Shown here in pieces: positions 12,641 through 23,227 of a stretch of 64,000 nt of DNA; position 1 is the first letter of the stretch; every line of letters begins with the position of its first letter. The DNA is from Phytoseiulus persimilis (Eukaryota; Arthropoda; Arachnida; Mesostigmata; Phytoseiidae), in contig CM075102.1 of NCBI GenBank assembly GCA_037576195.1, positions 33,910,745 to 33,974,744 of the forward strand, read 5' to 3'. The notes beneath the pieces were generated by a model. The model had not been told where the DNA came from. It saw nothing but the letters and a program-made list of their open reading frames with translations, and did no database searches. Both the position numbers and the translations under genes were made by a program.

Positions 12641-12916
12641 AGTGGCCTGGACTGGCTTCGAGAGTTCCGCTAACAACAATTTGTGGCTTGAGCTGAGGAT
12701 CAGCACACTAAGACGACTTTTCACTCTGTTCACTCTCCTCACAGTCAGGAACAACCACCAATAATACAAACACTAAATATCATCAGCAGTCGAGATTGAG
12801 AGAGGAGCAACCACATTGCGGCTGGAACGAATCACAAATTTGTACCACAGGTAACCGCGCAGCGAGAGTCGGATCAGGTGGTTGCTGTTTTCGTGGGTTA
12901 TCCTTAGTATGTTTCA
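12641..12916. promoter_or_regulatory. short head-to-head region between ORP9 and NXF1, possible shared promoter
   Basis: The ORP9 start codon (minus strand, 12640) and the first visible NXF1 coding sequence (plus strand, about 12918) are divergent and only about 280 bases apart. This stretch must therefore hold ORP9 leader sequence, and perhaps a two-way promoter. That reading is weakened by the N at 12917: if the N is a collapsed gap, the true distance is larger. I could not pick out a TATA box or other element with confidence. Confidence 0.3.
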
Positions 12917-12917
12917 N
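12917..12917. other. single N, probable collapsed assembly gap inside NXF1
   Basis: One undetermined base lies 18 bases before an in-frame ATG of NXF1. The RNA-binding N-terminal part expected for this family is missing immediately to its left. The other two Ns in the window also sit at sudden ends of conserved genes. Confidence 0.6.
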
Positions 12918-15900
12918 CGCCTCTGGGTGGTAAAATGACGATTGTCACTAGGCCGAGCGACTTTCCACAAGTACAGTCCATCACTGATGTCATGGAGAAT
13001 GCAATCAAACGTGAGTTTACAAAGTCCATCCGGTGTATCTACGAATGAAGACGTTTCTTCGCTGATCCCATGTTCTAAAGGCGACTCATCTCTCTCTATT
13101 CAGAGGCCATGTCTAACCGCTACGACACGAATACCAAGCATTTGAACCTGTCTCAATTCGAGTCAGACGAATTCCTGTTGAGCCAGGGACTGTATCTTCC
13201 ATTATGCAGAGTGAATGTTGCGAACTGTGTAGTTGGTGTGATCACAGATCATATCCCGGAAGTTGTTGGTATCGACATTTCACGGAATGAAATGTACAAT
13301 GTCACCTGCTTGGCACCATTGGCGGTCAAATGCAAGGAGTTGAAAATTTTGAAGATGGCGGGAAATAGGGTGAGTAGTCACCGCGACAGTCGCTCGGTGA
13401 GAAGTTGCTCGTCGTTCTGAATGGAGGAGCACAGGATACTGAGATATTTTTCTTCCAGATCAAACATGTCAGAGATCTCGACCCCCTTAAAGGTCTGCCT
13501 CTGACTGTGGCAACTTTCGCTGGATGTCCTTTCACTCAGCAGTACAAAGAAGTCGATGATTATGTCAGGTACGGCAAGATTCCGACGAGCATCTCGTTCA
13601 TAGATGCATTCATTCCTCGAAGCACGGAGAGCCGTGCAATGAGTGAGGCGGGATACCCTTGTTGAAGTTGATTCCAGAACGGACGTAGCTTCGGATACGA
13701 CGCTTCCCTTGTCATCGGTGCAAGACAATCGCTTTCGACGCGGACATATCCTGCAAGATTCGAAATCTCCATTGTTCTTTTCTGTCTCGCGATACTTACG
13801 CAACACTTGAACATGCCGCCCCACTTCCGGCATTGCGCTGCAGATCATTCAGAAGGGCGCTCACAGAGACATTTTGATGGAGTACATTCATGTGAAATAC
13901 CCATTCAAGTGAACTCATGGCGATTTCAGTTCGCGAGCTCTGAAATCGATCCCGAAGTGGAGCATGTGAGCCAAACGGCGATTCGAGAGCGCTCCGAAGA
14001 CTCGAGCTCGTTCGCCTTCCACAAATAGATCTGGACTCGGAACACGAAAAGACAAGTTCGCAGCAGAACTGTGCGCCGTATCGAATGTTGATTCTTGAAA
14101 TGGGTCGTTTGATATCTTGGAAGATGACGAGGGTCTCCGGAGTCCCAGATGACCGATCGGCTGTATGTCAAGCTCTATCCTGCCCGTCAAAGCTCAGTTG
14201 TCTGCAGAGAAAATCGGACTGCCGATTCGTTGCAATTCGCGTGAGGTTCAGATCTGGATCTTGGTCTCGTCAAGAGACAGCGCGTCGCTAACGAGGCGGG
14301 AATGACGTTTATGACAAACTCATAACCATCGGATCCCTGCGCCTCCGAAGACGTTGCTCCTAGAGCAATATCAGGAGGGCAGTTGAGTGGCGGAACTGCA
14401 ATGCGATTCAGCCACGTTTGTGTGACTGAGTTCGAGTCGAGAGATCGACTCAAACGTCAACCAGAAACTGACTGCGACGCGCTCGTTGGAGGTTTTCATG
14501 AGCTGAGCGGCGTCGGGTTATCGGAGGCTCTCAGAGCTAGGACTATCTTTCAAACTTCAACTTGATTCGGTGACACTGTTGACAAGAAAAATAATCTCAG
14601 ATCAACGAACTTTTCTCGAGGAGCGAACCACCTCGAGACTTCTGCTGCAGAACAGATCACGCGCTTTAGGAGAGTTGGATAGCCTGGGAAGCGAATGGGC
14701 TCGGTCCTGCCCGAGGGTTGCTCGAATCACATCTTGGACTATCAGGCTCCGTTTCGGATGTTCGGTTTCAATGCTCTAGAACTGATGCTCGCAACATCTG
14801 AGTCAGCCGGCGCACAGTTTTGGACGGGGCGGGGAATCCTGAGAGAATTGATAAGTCGGGGTTGAGCTGTGCTGTCATGGGCTCAGTTGAGAAAATCAGG
14901 GCAACACTGTTTCACACACCAACCAAGACGAAACACGCACAACATGCTCACACTTCCGACGACTAGAATCGATTCTGTTGACATGAAGAGATTTCATTTT
15001 GAGAGAGGTTTTGTTGAAAAATCTAGCTTTTGCACAATTCGTGGAGAGGCAAACTCAAATCACACATGAAGATTCTAAGCAATTCATTGCAGTGCCGTGC
15101 GAGAACGTTTCCCTCGAGTGACCGTACTGGTGAGTACCGGTTGTACCATTTCATTCGCTGGGACCAAATTATTGACGCGTCACTGGATCTATCCTCCTCA
15201 GATCGGATCTTAGCTCTTTCATGATATCACTCTCTTTTACCTAATTTTTCGGATGACAGGATCAGAAGGAATTGCCACCGCCCATCGTGTTCGACATAGA
15301 GGAGGAAAAAATTCTCGTTCCTCGATCAATGGTGAGTTCAAGAGACCTTGTGGATCGCAGCGCTGTGCTTCCAACATGAGGCCAGGCTAAGAACCCATTC
15401 ATCGAGATTAAGAGATCTTCAACAGGAGATATGAACTGGTAGGCCATCAGACCAATCCAGATTCGCCTTGTGTTTTCCCAGCCGAGCTTCCTTCCGGACG
15501 AAACCGTCAAACCCCTCGTAGTTGGTTTTGTGGAACAGTTCTTCTTTTGTTTCGATCGCGACGACCGAGGGCCTCTGTTGGATGCCTATCACGAAGCGGC
15601 GCTGTTTTCGTTGTCGTCGGCAAGCATAGTCAACTCGAAGCATAGCAAGGATCGGGAAAAATTGGATTACAACGGACAGTCTAGGAACTTCCTCCGAATG
15701 CAACATGACGAAGGTGAATCATGAGTTTCAGGTTTCAAAGAGCGATTGATTTTCCAACCGACCTCGAGGCTACATGAGGTACCTGTTTCCCTCGTTACTA
15801 ACATTCTCTCGAAATACAATCGGTCTAACGGATCCTTGATTTCAGACCTCAAGCGGAGGCTGCTGATCCAAGGGCGTTTGAACGTGTTGGACTTCTTCAA

Positions 15901-16476
15901 GAAGTTTGAAAAGACTCAACATGACCCAAACTCTTTCATTGTCGACATCTCACTCATGACGCCAACGTTGATGGTCTTCCATGTCTCCGGTGTTTTTCGG
16001 GAAAAGCATCCCGACGGAACTTTCTTGCCTAACTTGCGAAGTTTTCAAAGGACCTTCGTCGTGGTTCCCCAAGGCAACGGCCTAGCGATTGTGAACGAAG
16101 AATGGTTCATAACGATAGCGACAGACAAGCAGGTAATTGTTGGGTTATCCTCGTGTACAACCGATCCTATAACTTCTGCCGCTCCCATGTGAATCGTCAG
16201 AGAATAACCAAGCTTCGCGTTTACGACATACTTCAGGCACGGGCCTATCAAGAACCTTCGCCTTCGCGACCCCCATCGCCAGCACAAGGAACTTCTGTCA
16301 TGACTGACGTGAAATCAAGGGAGGAAATACTCGCAGATTTCATGAAAGCCACAAAAATGAACCAAGCTTTCGCTGTCGATTGCTTGGAGCAGAACAATTG
16401 GAGCCCCGAAACCGCGTATGCTGTGTTCTGGCAATTATCTCAAAACAAACAGCTGCCGCCCGAAGCGTTTGTCTAA
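12918..16476 (+). CDS. NXF1: nuclear RNA export factor 1 (NXF1/TAP), N-terminus missing
   Basis: NXF1 is the main mRNA export receptor; it works with p15/NXT1 and carries mRNPs through nuclear pores. The exons are (from) 12918-13010, 13104-13369, 13459-13568, 15093-15129, 15260-15331, 15482-15713, 15846-16132 and 16201-16476 (stop). All phases match. From the ATG at 12935 the model has 451 residues, against about 619 in human NXF1. A leucine-rich-repeat region comes first (SNRYDTNTKHLNLSQF onward), ending with LPPPIVFD. The NTF2-like domain that binds p15 follows (VEQFFFCFD, LLDAYHEAALFSL, KTQHDPNSFIVDIS). The C-terminal UBA-like TAP-C domain has NQAFAVDCLEQNNWS and ends PPEAFV. The start of exon 15482 could instead be 15461, which would add seven residues. 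The N-terminal region and RRM (about 170 residues) are absent. The open frame runs back into the N at 12917, with a stop codon just upstream, so an assembly gap is more likely than a truncated gene. It is head to head with ORP9. Confidence 0.9.
13569..15092. other. NXF1 intron, nothing else recognised
   Basis: This 1.5-kb intron separates the LRR exon ending at 13568 from the 37-base exon at 15093. The phases (2 to 2) join cleanly. The open frames inside it are short and have no recognisable product. Confidence 0.7.
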
Positions 16477-16756
16477 TCGCTGCATAACTCTCAGCGACTT
16501 TCTCCACGCACTCCATTTAACTTTTCCCTTAAATTCGACGCTCCGCGAAAGCTGGATGAGAATATCGTTACGGATCGCAGTTCCGAAGATCCTCAGATGG
16601 ACTCGCCGTTCCTGTGTTCGAAGTTACCTTATTGTATTGTAGAACAATTCAGCGACCAGGGTCATCGACGGAAACAGTTTGTTCGGTGTACTTTAGTATT
16701 ATCATACCCATGTGAATATTCCACGCGTGCATCACGGTTGAACGAGCTCAATCGAG

Positions 16757-16762
16757 AATAAA
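16757..16762 (+). terminator. polyadenylation signal of NXF1
   Basis: An AATAAA lies 281 bases downstream of the NXF1 stop codon and is followed closely by a second A-rich stretch. Confidence 0.65.
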
Positions 16763-17076
16763 ATACAATAAGCCTGTTGTTCTTGAAAGATACTTTGCGT
16801 AATCGATCCACACGGACTGCTCAGCGAGGATTTCCAGTCTCCTATCTCGATTCCTTCACCTGAATGAGTATCACGGGTTCCACAAAAACCAATCAGGAAT
16901 CACTCATCTCCGTCTCGGACGAGGGTTCGCGCCGGACGCTAGATCCGCTTATCATGGAAAACTTCATGCTCATAGGAGCGCGGCCGTGTCCCAATCCTTG
17001 GGACTGCGCAGGCAACTCAAGACATCTCCAGATCATCAGTGGAAGAGAAGGATATTTCCGCGAACGGCTCCAAGCC

Positions 17077-17082
17077 TTTATT
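17077..17082 (-). terminator. polyadenylation signal of TXNL1
   Basis: A minus-strand AATAAA (tttatt on the plus strand) lies 123 bases beyond the TXNL1 stop codon, a typical spacing. Confidence 0.7.
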
Positions 17083-17204
17083 ACATCAAACGTCATCGCG
17101 ATTTTTGATAGTATCATATCCATCATCATCTCAATAATTATTATTACTATCGTTCCTCCCTATCTCCGTGATTATTTTCCGAACCGAATGCATAGTCAAC
17201 GCCG

Positions 17205-18824
17205 TTAATGAACTTCGCCCTTGTGACCTGACACTCGCTTGAAATCATTCATGTTCGTAGAACACAGAGCGGTCCCGAAAAACTGGAGCTCGTCGATTCT
17301 CGTCACTTCCGAACCTTCTTGGTTGTCCTTGACGAATAGTTGGATGTTGGAAACATTCTGAAACTTGACGTATTTCAGCTCGATCTGAGCATCTTTCTCG
17401 GTGTCCTTGCTCTCCAATTCAAGCATCTGAACTGGTTTCATCGATGCGGCAGAGTCGAAATCCAGAGTATGCGGTTGATTGATGTAGATGCAAACGGTTT
17501 TCGGCGCGTTCTTAGGTCCAGTCAACCGTAGGGAGTGCAGTTTCACTGGCTGCGTGAAACCTGTAAGCGATGATCGTGAGCGTATAAACATTCGATGTGT
17601 TCGGGGAAGTTGTCGTTGCACAAGCAAACGTAAAGCAGACTAGCGATGGTAGTACAAACATGTCAAATATGGATGTCTCCTTTCACAATCTAATGAACGG
17701 AGTCCACCATTATCACGGATACGTTTCGTTCTCGAAGGTGCTCTTAGTTGATGAACTTCGAGCTTACCGATGCTAATTAGCAGCTGCTCATCGCAATCCG
17801 ATTCGATGTGGCTCTCGCCGGCCAGAAGTTTGGCGAAGCAGTGCTCATCGTTCTCATTGAGGCATTCAGAGTCCTGCTTCGAGATGAAGGGAGCGAGGTC
17901 TCCGTGCTTCTGCGGCTGAAAAGTAGCGCACCGTTCATCACGAACCGCTCTCGGATCATCGCTATGCAAGGCTCAGCTAACGACGAATGCGTCACACGTA
18001 ACGGACACGCCTACCTGCTCGCCAGACCCTCCTTTCGAAATGTACTCGTTGATCTTGGCCTCCAGGATGGTCGAATCACAACCCCTCAAATTCTGAACTC
18101 TTTGACCGTTCTTGAAAAAGATGAAAGTGGGGACAGCCGTCACGTTGTAGGCTTGGGCCACGTCCCGTGCTTCATCGATGTCAACCTGTGGACGCGTATT
18201 CGGTTAGCAGTTGTTTGCGAGGAAATGCGGGAGTTGGAGCTCTCTCGGCTTATGCCTTGAAACAGTTCACGGAAAATGAAGAGGGATTCCCCGAAGAAGT
18301 CCGAGATTTCGAGGAACCGGTTCTGCCCACAAGCTGCAGCCGGGTTGCGGACCGCGTCGTAACGGTTTCCACAACTAAACACCCATTCCGGCGGACTATT
18401 GGGAGAGCAAAGCGAGAAAACCCACCTTCAGGAAAATAGCGTTAGCTGCGTGAGTGTTGGACAACGCCGTGAAATGAGGCGCAATCTGCTTGCAGGGACC
18501 ACACCTGCAAAACAACGCTTGCTTCGAATCCCGACCGGGCCCGGATATCGGGACAGATTAATACAAATATCGTTGTAATTTTGCTCAAGACACGATCGAG
18601 AAGCTGCAGATTGGTGTCAATCCATGCTTTCTGCCAAGTGTTTTGTGCTACATCATCGTGTGTCCATGATGAGTTTCCGCAAACCTCAGGAACCGTATTC
18701 ACCACCCGGTATATCCAGACTCCACTCACCATGAGGCCGTGAAATCGGCGACCACTAGTCGCTGACCGGCCGAGCTCAATTGAGAATCAAACTCGGCTTT
18801 ATTGTGGATAGAAATGATGGGCAT
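17205..18824 (-). CDS. TXNL1: thioredoxin-like protein 1 (thioredoxin + PITH domains), 5 exons
   Basis: TXNL1 is a cytosolic thioredoxin that associates with the 26S proteasome lid through its C-terminal PITH domain; that role is known from human and yeast work. The coding exons, in minus-strand order, are 18824-18730, 18504-18426, 18185-18015, 17915-17768 and 17560-17205. They sum to 849 bases (282 residues plus stop), against 289 in human TXNL1, and all junctions are GT-AG with matching phase. The thioredoxin domain covers residues 1-105 with active site WCGPCK (Cys33, Cys36) and the cis-proline loop in NVTAVPTFIFF. The PITH domain follows (SECLNENDEHCF, SHIESDCDEQLLISIG, LKYVKFQNVSNIQLFV) and ends with the family tail TNMNDFKRVSGHKGE. 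The start is an ATG giving MPIISIHNKAEF. The gene is complete, with no anomaly, and convergent with NXF1. Confidence 0.95.
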
Positions 18825-20370
18825 CGTGGAGCTTGCCAAGTCAAATGTCTCCCGTATTCTTCTGGAATAACAGTTGGAAGTGATCGTATCGAGAGTTCAA
18901 TGCACAGGGATGACAACAAACCGGCTCTTTTGAATAAAGCGAGAAAGCATTCACACACAGCCTTGTTTGTTTCCCGGTGTCAACAGTTGCTCGTCGCTCT
19001 CACGCAACAAGATTTTCTCTCGACGACGACAACAATTTTTGTTTTGACCTTATGCTACGACCAATCCTTGGCGGCATGGGCATCGACATCGACAACTCCA
19101 CCAGTCACTACCGCTCCTCTCACTTACTGCTACCGCTCACATGGACAGCCAAGAGGAGACGAGAGACAGTGCCGGGAACCGGTGACTGACTCACATCAGA
19201 CAAGCGCCACTCATAACAGCGATCGTTCCACAGCGACGCTACTGCCTCCTGCGAATGATCGGCTCATGGCCAGTCTGGAAATTTTCCTACATTGCTCTGG
19301 GAATGGGACTGCTTCGCTTCATAGAGATTCTCTGCGCGCAAATTTCGTTTGAAGGCTCTTCGGTCGAAACTGTACTTCGAGTAGGCCCAGAGTTCCAACA
19401 ACAACTCCCTTGCGACTCTTCCCCGGACAATTCCCAAATGACTCCATATGGAGTTATTTTAGAAAGCTCAACGGGTGATGATTCAAGATGCTGTGGTGGA
19501 TTCGCAGAAAAATGCTAACCGTTTCCGCTCTCCTCCGAACTGAGAAGCACTTCCTGACCTCAACCGACGTCGTCTGCTTCAAGAAGCATGGCGGGCAGAT
19601 CTCCTTGGGTCAGGATCTCGGAAGTTCAAGAATGGGGAGCCGGAGGTTTCGGCAAACGAGATCTGATCTTCGAGGAGCTCAAAATCGTTGAAGCTCGCAA
19701 GCTATCTGATCGATAGCTGACTGATTCTCGATCACCCGGGAGGGAGTGGGCGAGAAGCTGTGGTCGTAAATTTCTGACAGGGATATGCAGTATTCAAAAG
19801 TGGGATCGATTGAAATCGAACAGCGACAAAAATCCGAGATTGATAGGGCCGATCCAAGCCACGCAGTGGCGCTCAAGAATAATTCAAAAAATCGAGGGTA
19901 AGTGCTGATCGGTAGAAAGATACTGAACACATCAAGGACACCGATACTATGAATGCACGACACTCTTTCAGTTTCGGAAATTCGTCGGACATTTTGCCTA
20001 ATAAACTCTGTTCTCATCAGAGTGCCTGTGACAGGGATGATAGAGCGAGACCTGAGAGCAGAATGTGGCAATTGAGTCAAAACAGCATTCCAAAAGAAGG
20101 ATGTCGGTATGAACTTGGGGTTTGGAGCAGCAGAATCTCCTTCTTCGCTTGATTTGTTTGACACCAGCTCCTTGCCAGATATGAGACGCGTCTTGCGTAC
20201 ACTGACGCACAGGATTTGAGAACCCATGACCGTTCCTTTGCGAACGGAAGTACGCGACTTCAGCATGCCGGCAAAAAGCCCGTATTCTGTTCCCCACATG
20301 AACAAGAGGGGAACAATGAAGCGCCGTGGGTTTCCATTGTTTCAGAGAATTCGACAATATAAAAGCAATA
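18825..20370. other. intergenic stretch upstream of TXNL1, no gene recognised
   Basis: This region must contain the TXNL1 promoter just right of 18824. Several open frames overlap here. The longest, 208 codons on the minus strand at 19679-20305, shows no domain, no plausible start context and no splice-linked neighbours. I do not support a gene here. Confidence 0.45.
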
Positions 20371-20663
20371 CAGTACAACCTCGATCATTTCAACCCATCG
20401 TATTTCAACCTCGATTATTTCAACTCTGCGGAACAGGCCGAAGGATGTCGACCGGAATCGTATTTTTACGTGGAAGATGAATCCATCGTTCAGAATCTTC
20501 CATCGTCAATATATCTCGTATCATTCTAGATCGGTTAGCGTTCGATCTCGGACTCTCATTCCCGAATCGGTTGCGGAGTCCAAGAATGTGGGTGATTTTG
20601 TCATCTCTCGATTATTTCAACTTTTGTTTGCATCAATTAGTTGAAATAGTCAAGGTTGTACTC
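20371..20663. mobile_element. pogo/Tigger-like MITE, 293 bp, TA flanks
   Basis: A short element with terminal inverted repeats is flanked by TA on both sides (20369-20370 and 20664-20665). TA is the target duplication made by Tc1/mariner/pogo transposases. The left end begins CAGTACAACCTCGATCATTT. The right end, read on the minus strand, begins GAGTACAACCTTGACTATTT. The first 24 positions agree at 20. The motif TCGATTATTTCAAC also recurs inside the element at about 20411-20424 and 20608-20621. No transposase frame is present, so it must be non-autonomous. The pogo/Tigger assignment rests on the TA flank and the general CAGT..AACCTCGAT style of the ends. That part is inference. Confidence 0.75.
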
Positions 20664-20665
20664 TA

Positions 20666-23227
20666 TTCGAATTCTGGATGGGCATACTCTTACCCTCTAC
20701 CAGAATGATTCTCAAGGCGCTTGCCGAGAGCGAGACATCGTCTCGGGAGTTCTCGTGGGCGAATCCCCGAGATTCTCGATTGGAATTTGCTCCACCGGAA
20801 GCTGTGCCGGGATGGAGATAAGATTTCGCTGTTCACGGCAAGATCACGGTTGTGGCTATTCTTCGCTTCGCTACGGAAGAGGCGTCTCGACAGTGTGCGT
20901 CACGATAAGACCTGCCTAACGGAAACCGGAGAAACTCCCAGTACTGATTCGAGCCATAAATTCTCAGTTCGAAAATCGGACTTGAACGTTTCCAGGAGCT
21001 ATCCGAGTTTGACCCGAAACGGTTGGACACAGACGGAAAAGTGTCATGACCAAAATTGAGCAGCACGGTGAGCTGAGCCAAAGTTGTTCAGCATTCCGTC
21101 CCATCCAGCATCGTGAGGGATCAGGAGAAAAAAGTGAAAGCTACAAGCTTTCGAGCAGACCACGTGTTATGGTGTCTCCAAACCAATGGTGCCATTTTTC
21201 TTCACGGAGAGCGAATTCAAGTTCCCATCTCGACAGACATCGTTTTTGGAATATACCTCAGACACTGCCAAGTATGCATGGATTGCGCACCGGTAGGGCC
21301 GATAACCTAGTTTCAATCGCGGTCAGAAAGCGGACTCGCGTGAAGTTGAACGGAACTGTTTGAGAATCATTAGAGCGAGGCCGAAGTTTATCCTCGCAAA
21401 TGAGGGCATAGGTGGTACAGGTTCCGACCATGTCCAAATCGACCCTCCGCAGTGCGGTGCCGCTCTCACCAGCGATCACCTGTCCATATTTCCACAACAG
21501 ATTCCATCCAACGAGTCGTGATAGTTTGGGCACGGACCGAGAGATCTCCTATGGAGTACGCTCGAAGAGGCTGGTTAACATTTCCTCTGTCTCGAAGTGA
21601 CAGTTTAAGGGGAAGGCCGTCGCCATCTGACCTCCGACTTGAGCTCCGGGCTCGCGTCCCAGACGGCGTCGATGTATAAATGCGAATCTGTTACATCTCT
21701 ACCGCTGACCCTATTCATGGAGAACGAGAGTATACGCTCACCTCGGGCGCTGCTAATATTGAATCAAGGAGGGATGCTACACCATCCGACTTTCCCGCCG
21801 TCGACAAGAGGCCCAACTACTGCCCCGGCTGCCCTACCAGTCAATCATGGAATGTGCAGCATCAAGCTTCTTCCGGTCGTTGGTCAATAGCTTAAGCCGC
21901 TGCTCTGTCTTGCCGACGTGCACGAATCCCCAGCTGCGCGGCCGCTATCTCATCGGCAAAAGAGCAACGGGACCGGTGTTTCCCACATCGACTATCGCCT
22001 GAGGCTGAACTTGGTCATCCCTTAGTAACTCACTCGATCTTAGTCTTTGGGTCGCTGGATCGCTCCGCCCAGGGTGCGACTCCACGTCTGCTCAACAAAT
22101 CCCCAAGCGGTTGCAGTGGAGCGAGTGTACATTCGAAAGTTCAGTCACTAATGTGTCTTCGATATCCCGAACGATCCCAAATCTGTCCAGGTTGCCGCCA
22201 TCGATCGAATCAATACCCGAAACTGAAACGATTTCTGGTGGAGATCGTACGGGTACGCGGGTCAGCCTACAAGGAGTATCTGATCACATCGAAAGACGCA
22301 GGCCACGAATCTCGAGCGTTCTTATCATCATTATTCGCGACTGGGTGAGCAAATGAATAAATGAAAGGCTTGCGGGTGCAAAGAGGCTTCCGTCCTGCCT
22401 CTATGGTCCTGTTGACTTTTAGATGGACTCGCAGAGAATATGGAAGTACCCAGATTGATCCCGTATTCCATTTGATGGGCCCTCATTAACGGTGCCACGT
22501 GGACGCGGTGGCGGCCTGTACCTTCAGTATAGTCCACCGGCGGTACCTGCCGCATAACTCTCGAAAAAGAACGTGGAAAGTACGAGCTCAATCTTGCAAG
22601 CTTGAATTATGTTCAAGAAACTAGAGCTCGTTCATAAAACCGAGTATTCTTCCGAGAGCTGTGATTAGCGCTTGTAAATCCGTCTTGGAGCATATGTCGA
22701 CTTCCGCCCTCTCCGGTTTCGGTTTACTCGGATGCCGCAAAGCCATTTCCCCTGACGTAACGTCACCGCGTCCTCTCAATGTTTTGAGTTGGTTGAACGA
22801 ACCCGAGAGAGGTCTGGGAGGGAACCAGATAGAGGATCATTCAAGTTCGGTCTGGATGGTCTTCTTCCGAAAACCTTCCCCCGGTCAGGATCATCCCCCC
22901 CTCCCGACGACAGGAAACAACATGTTCTGTCCTGGGCTGACTCCATTCAGGTGCTGATGACCTCATCCTGGGACGAGGATCGAATAATCTTGTTAGCGAT
23001 CGGAAGGCGCTGAGGGAAGCAGGTCACCCACCCTTCATGTACGCCCACTCTGGGGTTGGCAAGGGAAAGGGCCACGCGTGACTCATAGGGTGGGCAGCAA
23101 CGGCGGCGGCGGCAGCAGTAGCAGGAACATTGCCGCCAGCCCTGGGTGAGCTTCGAGTGCCATGGCCGGCAGCGAAGGAAACTGACAGTGAGGACCTGTT
23201 TTGGAATCCAAGCGAGCGCTCAACGAC
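20666..23227. other. intergenic stretch, no gene recognised
   Basis: This stretch lies between the MITE and the predicted membrane-protein gene. It holds only short overlapping open frames. A GGC/GCA-rich tract lies at about 23100-23130, close to the start of the next gene, and may belong to its promoter or leader. An upstream, non-initial exon of the next gene could hide here, but I could not identify one. Confidence 0.45.

Larger units (their letters stand above)
16477..17204. other. convergent 3' region between NXF1 and TXNL1
   Basis: The stop codons of the plus-strand NXF1 and the minus-strand TXNL1 face each other across 728 bases. Each gene has a canonical polyadenylation hexamer of its own in this stretch, at 16757 for NXF1 and 17077 for TXNL1. 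The two transcripts need not overlap. No further gene is visible. Confidence 0.7.

Noticed and set aside
12935-16476. Reading the NXF1 model as a naturally RRM-less variant
   Set aside because: The frame runs straight back to an N, and two other genes are also cut at Ns. A gap explains the loss without invoking a new architecture.
18510-18545. tRNA-like T-loop (ttcgaatcccgacc)
   Set aside because: It lies in a TXNL1 intron, and I could not build the D arm, anticodon arm and acceptor stem around it.
19679-20305. 208-codon minus-strand frame
   Set aside because: No domain, no splice-linked exons and a length that can arise by chance in 64 kb searched in six frames.
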